A stretch of DNA of 64,000 bases from Lactonifactor sp050944855 (GTDB lineage Bacteria; Bacillota; Clostridia; Lachnospirales; Lachnospiraceae). The position numbers and the translations under genes were made by a program. The notes under the pieces were generated by a model. The model did no database searches. It was given only the letters and a program-made list of their open reading frames with translations, and was not told where the DNA came from. Positions within the stretch are counted from its first letter, which is position 1, and each line of letters begins with the position of its first letter. This document shows positions 8,237-17,455 of this stretch, piece after piece. Where the stretch lies: the NCBI GenBank assembly GCA_050944855.1, contig JBMNRU010000001.1, forward strand, positions 62,001 through 126,000. Reading direction: 5' to 3'.

Positions 8237-8731
8237 TTAACTTTCTGTGTGCAGCACGACAGTGCCTGCCGCCAGGGTTTTTGGTACATCGATCACCCGC
8301 TGGTTGCTGCTGCCCTTCCATTTCAGCTGCAGATCCTTTTTATCCAATTCAAATTCACCGTCAACCAGTACATCCAGATAAGACACGATCTTTTCCCGCT
8401 GAATTTCTTCCCATAACGCTCCTGTATATAACCAGATTGTTTTCTGCGGATATTTCTCACGAATTTCTTTTGCCAGAGCCGTCACATCATCCAGATTGGC
8501 CATATGCAGAGGATCTCCGCCGCTAAACGTGATTCCGGAAATATAATCTTTATCTAACTGATCAAAAATTTCTTTTTTGGCATTTTCATCAAAAGGGATT
8601 CCCCCGTTTGGGTCCCAGGTAACAGGATTCTGGCACTCTTTGCAGCAATGAGAACAGCCTGCCACCCACAATACGACCCGCAGCCCATCGCCGTTTAACA
8701 TATCTTCTTTTGTTATATTGTGATACCTCAT
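8237..8731 (-). CDS. nrdG: Anaerobic ribonucleotide reductase activating protein
   Basis: Radical SAM enzyme that installs the glycyl radical on the class III ribonucleotide reductase NrdD. The 4Fe-4S motif CxxxCxxC is CSHCCKEC, followed by the SAM-binding GGDPL segment (FSGGDPLH). At 164 residues it has family length. The start at 8731 is chosen because AAGGAG lies eight bases upstream and the protein then begins MRYHNITKEDMLNGDG, as in other NrdG proteins; a longer frame to 8803 has no such support. nrdD is not adjacent on either side and is not in the window, so its partner must be encoded elsewhere. Confidence 0.93.
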   Translation of the reverse strand: MRYHNITKEDMLNGDGLRVVLWVAGCSHCCKECQNPVTWDPNGGIPFDENAKKEIFDQLDKDYISGITFSGGDPLHMANLDDVTALAKEIREKYPQKTIWLYTGALWEEIQREKIVSYLDVLVDGEFELDKKDLQLKWKGSSNQRVIDVPKTLAAGTVVLHTES

Positions 8732-8760
8732 AGTCCCAACTCCTTCTCTATAGGGCATAA

Positions 8761-8790
8761 AGGGGAGCATTGCCGCAGCAATCTCCCCTT
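8761..8790. terminator. Hairpin after pnp
   Basis: AAGGGGAGCATTGC and GCAATCTCCCCTT form a GC-rich stem just after the pnp stop codon. On the minus strand the following tract is only TTTATG, so termination there may be weak; the longer T run is on the plus strand. Confidence 0.55.
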
Positions 8791-8802
8791 TTTTATCATT
8801 CA

Positions 8803-10896
8803 TTATGCTTCTTCCGGAACATCCTTCACACTGAAGCTGATTCTTCCCATCTTATCTTTACCCATGCAGATTACTTTTACTGCCTGTCCCATGGATAACA
8901 CATCTTCTACTTTATTCACTCTCGCTTTGGAAAGTTTGGAAATATGAACCATACCTTCTTTTCCGGGAGCGAATTCAAGGAAAGCACCAAATTCTTTGAT
9001 ACTGATTACTTTTCCGGTAAAGATCTGGCCTTCTTCAAAGTCCGTCGTAATGATCTTAATATACTCAATAGCCTTGTCCATCATCGCCTGCTCAGTACCA
9101 CATACAGATACTGCGCCGTCATCATTGATATCAATCTTAACCCCTGTTTCTTCAATAATAGCATTGATGGTCTTGCCCCTCTGGCCTACCACATCACCGA
9201 TCTTTGCAGGATCGATCTGTATCTGTACGATCTTCGGTGCAAATGGTCCCACGCTCTCACGCGGTTTCGCAATGCAGGGAAGCATGATTTCGTTCAAAAT
9301 ATATTCTCTTGCCTCTTTTGTTCTTGCAATTGCTTCTTCGATAATTGCTCTTGTCAGACCGTGGATCTTAATATCCATCTGAATTGCAGTAATACCATCA
9401 TGGGTACCTGCAACCTTAAAGTCCATATCGCCGAAGAAGTCTTCCAGGCCCTGGATATCTGTCAGCACCAGATAATCATCATCTGTATCGCCTGTTACCA
9501 GACCTGTGGAAATACCGGCTACCGGTTTCTTGATCGGAACACCGGCTGCCATCAGAGACATGGTAGAAGCACAGATACTTGCCTGAGACGTAGAACCGTT
9601 AGATTCAAAGGTCTCGGATACGGTACGGATCGCATATGGGAATTCTTCCTCGCTTGGCAATACCGGTACCAGTGCTCTCTCAGCCAATGCACCATGGCCG
9701 ATCTCACGACGTCCCGGTCCTCTGGATGGTTTTGTCTCACCAACAGAGTAAGACGGGAAATTATAATGGTGCATATATCTCTTAGAGGTTTCAAACTCAT
9801 CCAGACCGTCAATTCTCTGCGCATCCGATAACGGAGCCAGTGTGGTAACGGTACAGATCTGTGTTTGTCCACGGGTAAACATAGCAGAGCCATGTACTCT
9901 TGGGATCAGATCTACTTCTGCAGCCAGAGGACGGATCTCGTTAATCGCACGGCCATCCGGACGTTTGTGATCTTTTAAGATCATTTTACGAACAGTCTTT
10001 TTCTGATACTGATATACCGCATCCGGCAAAACAGCCAGCCAATCTTCCTTCTCTGCCAAAGCCTCTTCCAGCTTTTCTGTAATGGCGCGGATATTGTTTT
10101 CTCTTGTCTGCTTATCATCTGTAAAAACAGCAACTTCCATCTCTGCCGGAGTTACAATTTCCTGGATAGCAGCAAACAATTCTTCCGGAACCGCACAGCT
10201 TTCGTAACTGTGTTTCTCTTTTCCGCACTCGGCAACAATTTTATCAATAAATTCGATAATAGTCTGGTTTACTTCATGTGCCTTGAAAATAGCATCGATC
10301 ATTACAGCTTCCGGTACTTCGTTTGCACCGGCTTCGATCATGATAACCTTTTCTCTTGTAGAGGCAACGGTAAGCTGCAGATCGGATACATCTTTCTGCG
10401 CCAGAGTAGGATTGATAATGAATTCTCCGTCAATCATACCCACCTGTGTGGTTGCACAGGGGCCGTCAAACGGAATATCGGAAATACAGGTTGCAATCGC
10501 AGATCCCAGCATAGCCGGAATTTCAGGATTACAGTCCGGATCTACAGACATAACCATGTTGTTCAGGGTTACATCATTCCGATAGTCCTTCGGGAATAAT
10601 GGTCTCATCGGACGGTCGATTACACGGGAAGTCAGGATCGCATGCTCGCTTGCCTTACCTTCTCTTTTATTAAATCCTCCCGGGATTTTTCCTACTGCGT
10701 ATAATTTCTCCTCATATTCTACACTCAATGGAAAGAAATCAATGCCGTCTCTTGGTTTGTCAGATGCAGTTGCTGTGGACAATACAACAGTATCGCCATA
10801 GTGCATCAAAGCCGCACCGTTTGCCTGCTTAGCAACACGGTTAATATCAACAGCCAGTGTTCTGCCGGCCAGTTCCATAGTATAACGCTTGTACAT
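8803..10896 (-). CDS. pnp: Polyribonucleotide nucleotidyltransferase (PNPase)
   Basis: Phosphorolytic 3'-5' exoribonuclease that degrades mRNA and can add heteropolymeric tails. The 697 residues show two RNase PH domains (about 10-225 and 310-530) around an all-alpha linker, with active-site segments FPLSVEY and ETFESNGSTSQASICAST, then a KH domain with GQRGKTINAI (near 565) and a C-terminal S1 domain (about 620-690, FTGKVISIKEFGAFLEFAPGKEG in part). It lies downstream of rpsO, the usual arrangement. A long stem-loop in its leader suggests control by RNA processing as known for enterobacterial pnp; that control is inferred here. Confidence 0.97.
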   Translation of the reverse strand: MYKRYTMELAGRTLAVDINRVAKQANGAALMHYGDTVVLSTATASDKPRDGIDFFPLSVEYEEKLYAVGKIPGGFNKREGKASEHAILTSRVIDRPMRPLFPKDYRNDVTLNNMVMSVDPDCNPEIPAMLGSAIATCISDIPFDGPCATTQVGMIDGEFIINPTLAQKDVSDLQLTVASTREKVIMIEAGANEVPEAVMIDAIFKAHEVNQTIIEFIDKIVAECGKEKHSYESCAVPEELFAAIQEIVTPAEMEVAVFTDDKQTRENNIRAITEKLEEALAEKEDWLAVLPDAVYQYQKKTVRKMILKDHKRPDGRAINEIRPLAAEVDLIPRVHGSAMFTRGQTQICTVTTLAPLSDAQRIDGLDEFETSKRYMHHYNFPSYSVGETKPSRGPGRREIGHGALAERALVPVLPSEEEFPYAIRTVSETFESNGSTSQASICASTMSLMAAGVPIKKPVAGISTGLVTGDTDDDYLVLTDIQGLEDFFGDMDFKVAGTHDGITAIQMDIKIHGLTRAIIEEAIARTKEAREYILNEIMLPCIAKPRESVGPFAPKIVQIQIDPAKIGDVVGQRGKTINAIIEETGVKIDINDDGAVSVCGTEQAMMDKAIEYIKIITTDFEEGQIFTGKVISIKEFGAFLEFAPGKEGMVHISKLSKARVNKVEDVLSMGQAVKVICMGKDKMGRISFSVKDVPEEA

Positions 10897-10933
10897 AACT
10901 ATCTCCTTTTCTTTTCAACACGCCGGCAAACCT

Positions 10934-10985
10934 CCGAAACAACTGAAAAACGCACCACCCATGATACTCTTTTCAGTAGTCTCGG
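10934..10985 (-). promoter_or_regulatory. Long stem-loop in the pnp leader
   Basis: In the rpsO-pnp gap the minus strand holds CCGAGACTACTGAAAA paired with TTTTCAGTTGTTTCGG: sixteen positions with one G-U pair and one mismatch around a loop of about 19 bases. It lies between the rpsO terminator and the pnp ribosome site (AAGGAG). In E. coli a leader stem-loop is cut by RNase III and lets PNPase repress its own mRNA; a similar role is plausible. It lacks a T run and is not a terminator. Confidence 0.5.
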
Positions 10986-11044
10986 TATGATTTCTCTTCT
11001 ACCGGCAAATTTCCTGCTACAAATACACAATCAAAGACTCATGT

Positions 11045-11075
11045 AGAAAAACAGGGCGGAAACAATTCCGCCCCT
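11045..11075 (-). terminator. Terminator of rpsO
   Basis: Minus strand GGGGCGGAA, three-base loop, TTCCGCCC followed by TGTTTTTC, directly after the rpsO stop codon. Some read-through into pnp would be expected from gene order. Confidence 0.85.
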
Positions 11076-11086
11076 TAAGTCTCTGA

Positions 11087-11353
11087 TTATTTTCTGATTC
11101 CTAATTTTTCAATTAAAGCACGGTATCTTTCAATATCAGTTTTCTTCAGATAATCCAGTAAGCCACGTCTCTGACCTACCATTTTCAGAAGACCTCTTCT
11201 TGAATGATGATCTTTATGATGCTCTTTTAAATGCTCTGTTAACTCCTGAATTCTTGCTGTTAACACAGCTACCTGAACCTCCGGTGAACCTGTATCGCCT
11301 GGTGTTCTCGCATACTCTGCCATAATTGCCTGTTTCTTTTCTTTTGAAATCAT
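11087..11353 (-). CDS. rpsO: 30S ribosomal protein S15
   Basis: Primary 16S rRNA-binding protein of the small-subunit platform. The 88 residues have family length and carry the conserved TGSPEVQVA segment, the HxxDHHSRRGLL segment (KDHHSRRGLLKMVGQRR) and the ending YRALIEKLGIRK. A strong AGGAGG site precedes the ATG. It has its own near-consensus promoter and a leader of about 88 bases; S15 genes often have a leader RNA bound by S15 itself, but I could not identify such a fold with confidence. Confidence 0.98.
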   Translation of the reverse strand: MISKEKKQAIMAEYARTPGDTGSPEVQVAVLTARIQELTEHLKEHHKDHHSRRGLLKMVGQRRGLLDYLKKTDIERYRALIEKLGIRK

Positions 11354-11448
11354 GTGTTTTTCCTCCTAAACTCTTAATAAACGCCGCAGATTAAGAAACG
11401 GTCGGAGTTGTCCGGTCTCTGAATCAGGGCTAAAACTCATACTTTGAC

Positions 11449-11477
11449 ATTATATCATAAGAAAACTTTATTGTAAA
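11449..11477 (-). promoter_or_regulatory. Promoter of rpsO
   Basis: Minus strand TTTACA, 17-base spacer, TATAAT. It lies right behind the stop codon of the NlpC/P60 gene and gives a leader of about 88 bases. Confidence 0.85.
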
Positions 11478-11490
11478 CTATTTTTTCTAT

Positions 11491-12345
11491 CTATTCTCTG
11501 CACGCAGCAAGGGAAATGGCCCACACAGCCTGGGAATCCGATACCTTTGATATTTTGATGCCGGTTTTGGGACTGCTGGCGTGTACCACCTGACCATCCC
11601 CGATATACATGACCACATGATAGATCTCACCTTCTCTGGCATAAAAAATCAAGTCTCCCGGCTGGGCATCTTCCACGGCAATGGATTGGGCACACACCGA
11701 CTGATCTTTGGATACTCTGGGAATGGTAATCCCAAATGCCTGATAGACTGCCTGTACAAATCCGGAACAATCCGCCCCCTCTGTCAGGCTGGTTCCGCCC
11801 CAAACGTAAGGATTCCCCACAAACTGCAGGGCATATTCCACTACCTGCTGACGGAGCGGATCCGTGTCCGCCACAGCAGTCATTGTTTCCTGTACTGCTT
11901 CTGTTTTTGGCTCTGTTTCCAGTTGATAAGCAAGAGGTACCTGCGCCGCACCCAGCTTTTCTACATAATAAACTCCATCCAGACCGGTAATAAGATACTC
12001 TGCATACACATACCCTTCTACATCACCGGAAGTCACATATGCCCACTCACCTTCCAGATATTCCACATGACAAAAACCGTCCGGAGGCAATCGTCCAATC
12101 ACATCATAGCTGATTCCCGCACCGGCACGCACCCGCAAACTGCTGCTTACATCCGCGATGGCATACTGATGATCGGTCGCACCGGCCGCCAAAAATTCTT
12201 CCGTTGTCATACTATTTTTTATCCATTTTGTCTGACGAAATCCTTCTTCCTGCGGAAACGCCCAGGCAAAAAAAGTATTGCTGCCCACAATAAACAGCAT
12301 AACGGTTAAAATAACCACTGTCCTTCTTTGCTTTTTCCTGTTCAT
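11491..12345 (-). CDS. Secreted SH3-NlpC/P60 cell-wall hydrolase
   Basis: Probable peptidoglycan endopeptidase cleaving stem peptides outside the cell. A lysine/arginine-rich N-terminus followed by a hydrophobic stretch (residues about 9-30) is a signal peptide or anchor. A bacterial SH3 domain covers about 60-120 (RVRAGAGISYDVIG). The NlpC/P60 domain spans about 163-284 with catalytic C193 in ADCSGFV, H243 in YHVVMYIG and the third-position H255 in VVHASS. A linker of about 40 residues separates the two domains. It is a single gene, flanked by the Na/Pi transporter terminator upstream and the rpsO promoter downstream. Confidence 0.93.
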   Translation of the reverse strand: MNRKKQRRTVVILTVMLFIVGSNTFFAWAFPQEEGFRQTKWIKNSMTTEEFLAAGATDHQYAIADVSSSLRVRAGAGISYDVIGRLPPDGFCHVEYLEGEWAYVTSGDVEGYVYAEYLITGLDGVYYVEKLGAAQVPLAYQLETEPKTEAVQETMTAVADTDPLRQQVVEYALQFVGNPYVWGGTSLTEGADCSGFVQAVYQAFGITIPRVSKDQSVCAQSIAVEDAQPGDLIFYAREGEIYHVVMYIGDGQVVHASSPKTGIKISKVSDSQAVWAISLAACRE

Positions 12346-12480
12346 AGATTTACTCCTATTACCTGCAGCAGAACCTGTCTGTATATTCCACTGTATCAGG
12401 ATTATATTCTCTCACAGGAAAAAGTATGCCCAATTTCTGACTTTGTATATACCTTATCGTGCAAAGTGCGCCCTTCGGAA

Positions 12481-12511
12481 CAAAGCAAAAGAGACCGTAA
12501 ACTGCGGTCTC
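12481..12511 (-). terminator. Terminator of the Na/Pi cotransporter gene
   Basis: GAGACCG and CGGTCTC pair across a seven-base loop, followed on the minus strand by TTTTGCTTTG, 20 bases after the stop codon. Confidence 0.8.
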
Positions 12512-12529
12512 CCTCTCTCTATCTTCGTT

Positions 12530-14164
12530 TTATGCTTCCTCCGGATCTTCCTCCAAAATGGAGAAGGCAATATTCGTAGCGTGATCCGCCACTCTCTCCA
12601 GACCGGATACAATATCGGAAAATATCATACCGGCTGCAGGAGTACATTCATTCCTGGTCAGACGATCTACATGTGACTGCTGTAATTTTCTTTCCAGGTC
12701 ATCAATCTGATTCTCCAGATCCAGAATTTCCTGCATATGCTTTTTATCATTATGTGAAAACATATCCAGCGCATACGTGGTAATCTTGATTACCTGATCC
12801 AGCATCGTAGATAACTCTCTCTGCGCCTCCTGGCTGATCACGATATTCTTTTCTTTTCTATTCACAGCAGCATCCGCTACATTTTCCGCGTGATCACCGA
12901 TTCGTTCAATATCATTTACTACATGAAATAAACCGCCGATGGTCTTCGCATCGTCAATAGGAAGAGAGGTCTGATTCAAAGACACCAGATAATCGGTAAT
13001 GGCATTGTTTAAATAGTTAATATTCTTCTCAACCTCATATACTTCCTGAATATCTTCTTCCTCTAACGTAACCAGTGCATTCATAGCCCGGGTCAAATTG
13101 GTACAGGCCATATTGCCCATACGCTCTAATTCTTTTGTAACCTCCAGAACAATAGTGGTAGGAGAAAATACATTCTGTTTCCCAATATACACCAGCTGAC
13201 ACTCTTCTTCCGGCTTGCTCTCTTCTCCCGGCACGATCTTATAGGTCAGCTTGACAATCCACTGAATAAATGGGAATAACATCACAACTTCACTGACTTT
13301 AATCAGTGTATGCGCATTGGCAACACAGCGCGCCATATTGTCCCCTGAAATTCTCTGGATCAATGCTGTGATCGGCTCCAGCGCAACAGAAAAGATTACC
13401 ATAAGGATCGCGGTACCGATAATATTAAACAGGAAATGAATCCAGGCTGCACGCTTCGCATCTGTCTTTCCTCCCAAACTGGCAATTAATGCAGAAACAC
13501 AGGAACCCATATTACAGCCCATGATAATAAAGAAACAGATGGGCAGTTCCAGCAGACCCTGCGATGCCAGCAGCAGGACAATACCTACCGTTGCAGAAGA
13601 GCTCTGCAGAACGGCGGTCACAAGAAAACCGACCAATACGGCCAGATAATGATTCGTAAGGGAAGATAACAGGTCGGCAATATATGCAGATTCTTTCAAT
13701 GTGGACATGGCACCGGACATGGTAGACAATCCCATAAACAAAATACCAAATCCCAGTACTACTTCTCCAATCCTTTTCACACTGGTCTTCTTAGCCATCA
13801 TCATCATCAGAACACCGCCGATTACAAAAAGCGGAGCAACTGCTGACAGATTAAATGCGATCAGCTGAGAAGTCATCGTAGTACCAATATTGGCACCCAT
13901 GATCACACCGGCCGCCTGCATCAGATTCATCAGACCGGCGTTAACAAAACTGACTACCATTACCGTGGTAGCACTGGAAGACTGAATGATCGCGGTAAAT
14001 ACCAGACCAACCATCATACCTATAAAACGATTCTTAGTAAAAAACTCTAAAACGCTTCGCATTTTTGCGCCGGCAACCTTTTCAAGGCCCTGGCTCATCA
14101 TGGTCATTCCATATAAAAATAATCCTAAACCACCCAATAACGAAAAAGCAATTTCAATCCCCAT
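12530..14164 (-). CDS. Na/Pi cotransporter with C-terminal PhoU-like domain
   Basis: Membrane protein of 544 residues in the NptA/PNaS family, which imports inorganic phosphate with sodium. The two inverted repeats each carry the QSSSAT signature (TAIIQSSSATTVMVV near 58, AVLQSSSATVGIV near 185), set among about eight or nine hydrophobic helices up to residue 320. Residues about 340-544 form a helical PhoU-like domain (EKNINYLNNAITDYL, ERIGDHAENVADAA, LERVADHATNIAFSI), thought to regulate uptake. AAGGAG precedes the ATG. It is a single gene with its own promoter and terminator. Together with ppk1-ppx at 48.6-52.3 kb it points to active phosphate storage, although the genes are far apart. Confidence 0.93.
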   Translation of the reverse strand: MGIEIAFSLLGGLGLFLYGMTMMSQGLEKVAGAKMRSVLEFFTKNRFIGMMVGLVFTAIIQSSSATTVMVVSFVNAGLMNLMQAAGVIMGANIGTTMTSQLIAFNLSAVAPLFVIGGVLMMMMAKKTSVKRIGEVVLGFGILFMGLSTMSGAMSTLKESAYIADLLSSLTNHYLAVLVGFLVTAVLQSSSATVGIVLLLASQGLLELPICFFIIMGCNMGSCVSALIASLGGKTDAKRAAWIHFLFNIIGTAILMVIFSVALEPITALIQRISGDNMARCVANAHTLIKVSEVVMLFPFIQWIVKLTYKIVPGEESKPEEECQLVYIGKQNVFSPTTIVLEVTKELERMGNMACTNLTRAMNALVTLEEEDIQEVYEVEKNINYLNNAITDYLVSLNQTSLPIDDAKTIGGLFHVVNDIERIGDHAENVADAAVNRKEKNIVISQEAQRELSTMLDQVIKITTYALDMFSHNDKKHMQEILDLENQIDDLERKLQQSHVDRLTRNECTPAAGMIFSDIVSGLERVADHATNIAFSILEEDPEEA

Positions 14165-14218
14165 GGTTCTCTCCTTAGTAGCAAACTATACTCAGCAATA
14201 ATCCAACGTACACCATAA

Positions 14219-14247
14219 ACTATACTGGAAATGTTACATTCTGTCTA
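14219..14247 (-). promoter_or_regulatory. Promoter of the Na/Pi cotransporter gene
   Basis: Minus strand TAGACA, 17-base spacer, TATAGT; each box matches five of six consensus bases. The leader is about 50 bases. Confidence 0.65.
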
Positions 14248-14259
14248 TGCACATTCTAA

Positions 14260-15177
14260 CTAAAAATCAAAGAACTCTCGCCCGGCTTTTTCGTCTAATT
14301 GCAGTTGTTTTTTCAACATTTCTATCGTACTGAACTTTTTCTCCGGACGCAGATAGTGATAAAATGCAACTTTTGCTTCCATTCCGTACAAATCCCGGCT
14401 GCAGTCAAAAAGATTGGTCTCGATTCCCAGAAATGTTTCTCCCACGGTAGGTTTATAGCCCACATTTGTAATTCCCTGATAGACCGTATCTCCAATGGTT
14501 GTTTTCGTTACATAAACTCCATAAGGTGGAAATTCTTTATGGGAAGGTGCCATCAGATTAATCGTGGGTACTCCGATCGTACGCCCCAATTGATGACCGT
14601 GTATCACTTCGCCCTTGGTAAAATAAGGATATCCCAGCATGGCGTTTACCTTTTCCATCTGTCCTTTTGCTAATTCTTCACGGATATAGGTGCTGCTGAT
14701 CTCACGGTCTCCTTCTCTTTCCTTTTCCAGAATTTCTACGGAAAAGTCATAGATCTGTCCCAATTTCTGCAAAAGCTCTGGCGTTCCCTTCCTCTGATAT
14801 CCAAATCGGAAATCCGGTCCCACCACGACAGCACAGGCCCGCAGACGTTCTGCCAGAAATTCTTTTACAAACACTTCCGGTTCCATATGCATCATCTGTT
14901 CGGTAAAAGGACACTCCACCAGATAATCCACACCCATAGATTCCGCAAGCATTCTGCGTTCTTCATTCGTCAATAAAAATTTCTGTTCTGTCTTTCCCAA
15001 TCGGATCAGCGGAGATACATCAAAGGTAAAAACAAGAGTCTCCTGTTGTGCTTCTTTTAACGCTCTGACACGCCGGATCAGTTTCTGATGCCCCCGATGG
15101 AGCCCGTCAAACTTCCCCAGTGTAATAATACTCCTTTTTTCACTGCCAAATCTGGGAACTTCCGTTGTATAAATCAT
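14260..15177 (-). CDS. ribF: Bifunctional riboflavin kinase / FAD synthetase
   Basis: Converts riboflavin to FMN and then FAD. The N-terminal FAD synthetase domain has the nucleotidyl-transferase motifs GKFDGLHRGHQ and STYIREEL; the C-terminal riboflavin kinase domain begins about residue 180 and carries GVPTINL and TNVGYKPT. At 305 residues it has family length. The start at 15177 is set by GGAGG five bases upstream; six further codons upstream are open but overlap this ribosome site. It is the last gene of the nusA-infB operon, 20 bases after truB. Confidence 0.96.
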   Translation of the reverse strand: MIYTTEVPRFGSEKRSIITLGKFDGLHRGHQKLIRRVRALKEAQQETLVFTFDVSPLIRLGKTEQKFLLTNEERRMLAESMGVDYLVECPFTEQMMHMEPEVFVKEFLAERLRACAVVVGPDFRFGYQRKGTPELLQKLGQIYDFSVEILEKEREGDREISSTYIREELAKGQMEKVNAMLGYPYFTKGEVIHGHQLGRTIGVPTINLMAPSHKEFPPYGVYVTKTTIGDTVYQGITNVGYKPTVGETFLGIETNLFDCSRDLYGMEAKVAFYHYLRPEKKFSTIEMLKKQLQLDEKAGREFFDF

Positions 15178-15197
15178 AGTTTCCTCCATATACAAGG

Positions 15198-16094
15198 CTA
15201 CTCACGTTCCCAGAACATTTTCACCAGTGCATACTGTTTTCTGTCTTCCATATATTCATAAATGCCAATAAAACAATTCTGGCTGTCATACATCCGAACC
15301 CGTCCTTCATAAACGGCCAGGCCCTGCACACTCACGGCATTTCCGTTATGTAATGCTTTATCCAACGTCTCTGCCGCCTGTACACGGGGATAATGATCAA
15401 ACATCTCCTCAATGGGTACCAGATAATCTTCCAGCCGGCCTTCGGATTCCAGCTGTTCAATCTGACTCAGATACAGAGCATCTTTCAGTGTAAACCGTTC
15501 CACCTGTGTACGGATCAGAGATTCCATACAGCCGCCGCAGCCCAGCTTTTCGCCCATATCATGGCACAAAGTCCGGATATAGGTTCCTTTGGAACAAGTT
15601 ACCGTAAGAACCACCCGGGGCAGCTCCACCTTTTCCACTGCTATCTCATAAAAACAGACCGGGCGGGCCTTTCGTTCTACTTCCTTGCCCTCCCGTGCCA
15701 GTTCATACAGCTTTTTGCCATTTACTTTTAAAGCGGAATACATAGGTGGGATCTGCATCTGTTCTCCCAAAAAGGAGGCTGCACAAGAACGGATCTCTTC
15801 TTCCGTCACTTTCACGCATTTTGTCTGTATTACCGTTCCTGAGGTATCCTGTGTGTCTGTCGTCTGTCCTAACAATAAAACCGCCTGATAGGTCTTGTGT
15901 TTATCGGTAAGCATATCACAAAGCTTCGTGGCTTTTCCCAGACAGACAGGAAGGACTCCCGTTGCATCCGGATCCAGCGTACCGGTATGCCCGATTTTTC
16001 TCTGCTTTACAATCCCCCGCAGTTTGGCAACCGCATCATGGGAAGTAAAACCTTTTTCTTTATAAACATTTAATACGCCGTTTCTCACAAACAT
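15198..16094 (-). CDS. truB: tRNA pseudouridine(55) synthase
   Basis: Makes pseudouridine 55 in the T-loop of tRNAs. The catalytic aspartate is D41 in HTGTLDPDATGVLP, and the N-terminal GVLNVYKEKGFTSHD and KTYQAVLLLG segments are typical. At 298 residues it includes the C-terminal PUA-like region. It sits between nrnA (six-base gap) and ribF, the usual clostridial order. Confidence 0.97.
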   Translation of the reverse strand: MFVRNGVLNVYKEKGFTSHDAVAKLRGIVKQRKIGHTGTLDPDATGVLPVCLGKATKLCDMLTDKHKTYQAVLLLGQTTDTQDTSGTVIQTKCVKVTEEEIRSCAASFLGEQMQIPPMYSALKVNGKKLYELAREGKEVERKARPVCFYEIAVEKVELPRVVLTVTCSKGTYIRTLCHDMGEKLGCGGCMESLIRTQVERFTLKDALYLSQIEQLESEGRLEDYLVPIEEMFDHYPRVQAAETLDKALHNGNAVSVQGLAVYEGRVRMYDSQNCFIGIYEYMEDRKQYALVKMFWERE

Positions 16095-16100
16095 TCCTCT

Positions 16101-17060
16101 CTAATCCAGCTGCCGTTTTATCTCTTCCAGCAGGCGATTCAGCACCTGCTCATAAGTTCCCTGCCCCGTACAGCCGGCTGCAAGGATATGGCCGCCGCCT
16201 CCAAAACAGCCTGCCACTTTATTGACATCCACTTTTCCATTGGAGCGAAGACTTACTTTATATTCCTTCTCTTTCGTCTCATACATAAAAATGGCAGCTT
16301 CCACGCCGCGGGTCATACGCAGCTGACTCACAATACCGTCTAAATCTTTTGCCGTTACCTCGTAAGCTTCCATATCTTTTAAGGATACTTTGCTGACAAT
16401 GCACCTGTCTGCTAAAAACAGACTGCTATTTTGCAGGCAATATCCCAGGATCCGATTCTGGTTGTAAGATTTGCTGTAAAAAGACTCATCCAAAATTCCG
16501 GTAAAATCAATCCCTTTACTCATCAGTATGCCTGCTGTCTCCATGGTCTTTGCCGTAGTGGAAGAAAACTGAAATACACCGGTATCATGGGCAATTCCCA
16601 TGTAAATGGGCGCTGCAATATCTGCGTCGATCTTATCGGCTTCCAACAGGCCGAATAAAACTTCGCTGGCAGAACTCATTTCCCCGCAGATGATATTTTC
16701 CTTCGCATACCCCGTATTGCTGATATGGTGATCAATACAAAGAGTGTGCGACGCATGTTTTAAAACCGGGGCAAGAACGCCTACCCGGTCTTCGGTACTT
16801 GCATCCAGAATTACAATCAGATCAAATCCGGCATCTGCAGGACAGACTGTTTTGATATCCTGCAGACATTTGATAAATCCAAAGCCTTCTCTGGGTTCTT
16901 CCAGATACACAGATACTTCCTTCGCCGGATAATTTTTTAAAAGATACAGATACAGGCCCATGCAGGAACCAATACAGTCCCCGTCCGGACGGATATGCCC
17001 GGCGATGGCAATTGTCTGGGCTTTTTCTACGGCTGCCAGCAGCTTATTCACTTTCACCAT
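16101..17060 (-). CDS. nrnA: DHH-family nanoRNase / pAp phosphatase
   Basis: DHH/DHHA1 phosphoesterase that degrades short RNA oligomers and 3',5'-pAp. Motifs seen are HIRPDGDCIGS (motif I), DASTEDRVG (II), DHHISNTGYA (the DHH motif) and HDTGVFQFSST; the DHHA1 domain ends with GGGGHILAAG. The 319-residue start at 17060 overlaps the rbfA end by 17 bases and has GGAAAG just upstream; the open frame continues 28 codons into rbfA without support. It belongs to the nusA-infB operon, where this gene follows rbfA in most Firmicutes. Confidence 0.93.
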   Translation of the reverse strand: MVKVNKLLAAVEKAQTIAIAGHIRPDGDCIGSCMGLYLYLLKNYPAKEVSVYLEEPREGFGFIKCLQDIKTVCPADAGFDLIVILDASTEDRVGVLAPVLKHASHTLCIDHHISNTGYAKENIICGEMSSASEVLFGLLEADKIDADIAAPIYMGIAHDTGVFQFSSTTAKTMETAGILMSKGIDFTGILDESFYSKSYNQNRILGYCLQNSSLFLADRCIVSKVSLKDMEAYEVTAKDLDGIVSQLRMTRGVEAAIFMYETKEKEYKVSLRSNGKVDVNKVAGCFGGGGHILAAGCTGQGTYEQVLNRLLEEIKRQLD

Positions 17061-17427
17061 CTTCTTTCCAATTCTCTTTTTGGGCCAAGTCATCAATGAT
17101 TTTTGACATGGCAACGCCATATTCAATGGACTCATCCAATACAAAATGAATCTCCGGCGTATTGCGCAGATTGATCCGCTGTGCCAGCTGACGGCGGATA
17201 TAGCCTTCTGCGCTTTTTAATCCGGCAATGGTATCCTGTTTTGCCTTGTCATCGCCCATTACGCTAATATATGCTTTGCAGGTTTTCAGATCCGGCGCCA
17301 CCTCTACTCCCATAACGGAAGTCATGGGATGGATGCGGGGATCCTTAATCCCTTCACGGATCAGGGATGCCAGTTCCTTCTGCACTTCCCCGTTGATCCG
17401 TGTATTTTTAATGCTGTTTTTTCTCAT
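17044..17427 (-). CDS. rbfA: 30S ribosome-binding factor A
   Basis: Assembly factor that binds the immature 30S subunit near the 5' end of 16S rRNA and is needed for its maturation, especially in the cold. The 127 residues form a single KH-like domain with RINGEVQKELASLI, DPRIHP and PEIHFVLDESIEYG. It follows infB by 28 bases and overlaps nrnA. Confidence 0.97.
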   Translation of the reverse strand: MRKNSIKNTRINGEVQKELASLIREGIKDPRIHPMTSVMGVEVAPDLKTCKAYISVMGDDKAKQDTIAGLKSAEGYIRRQLAQRINLRNTPEIHFVLDESIEYGVAMSKIIDDLAQKENWKEDGESE

Positions 17428-17455
17428 GCTAACATTCCTTTCCGGCGGTACATGA

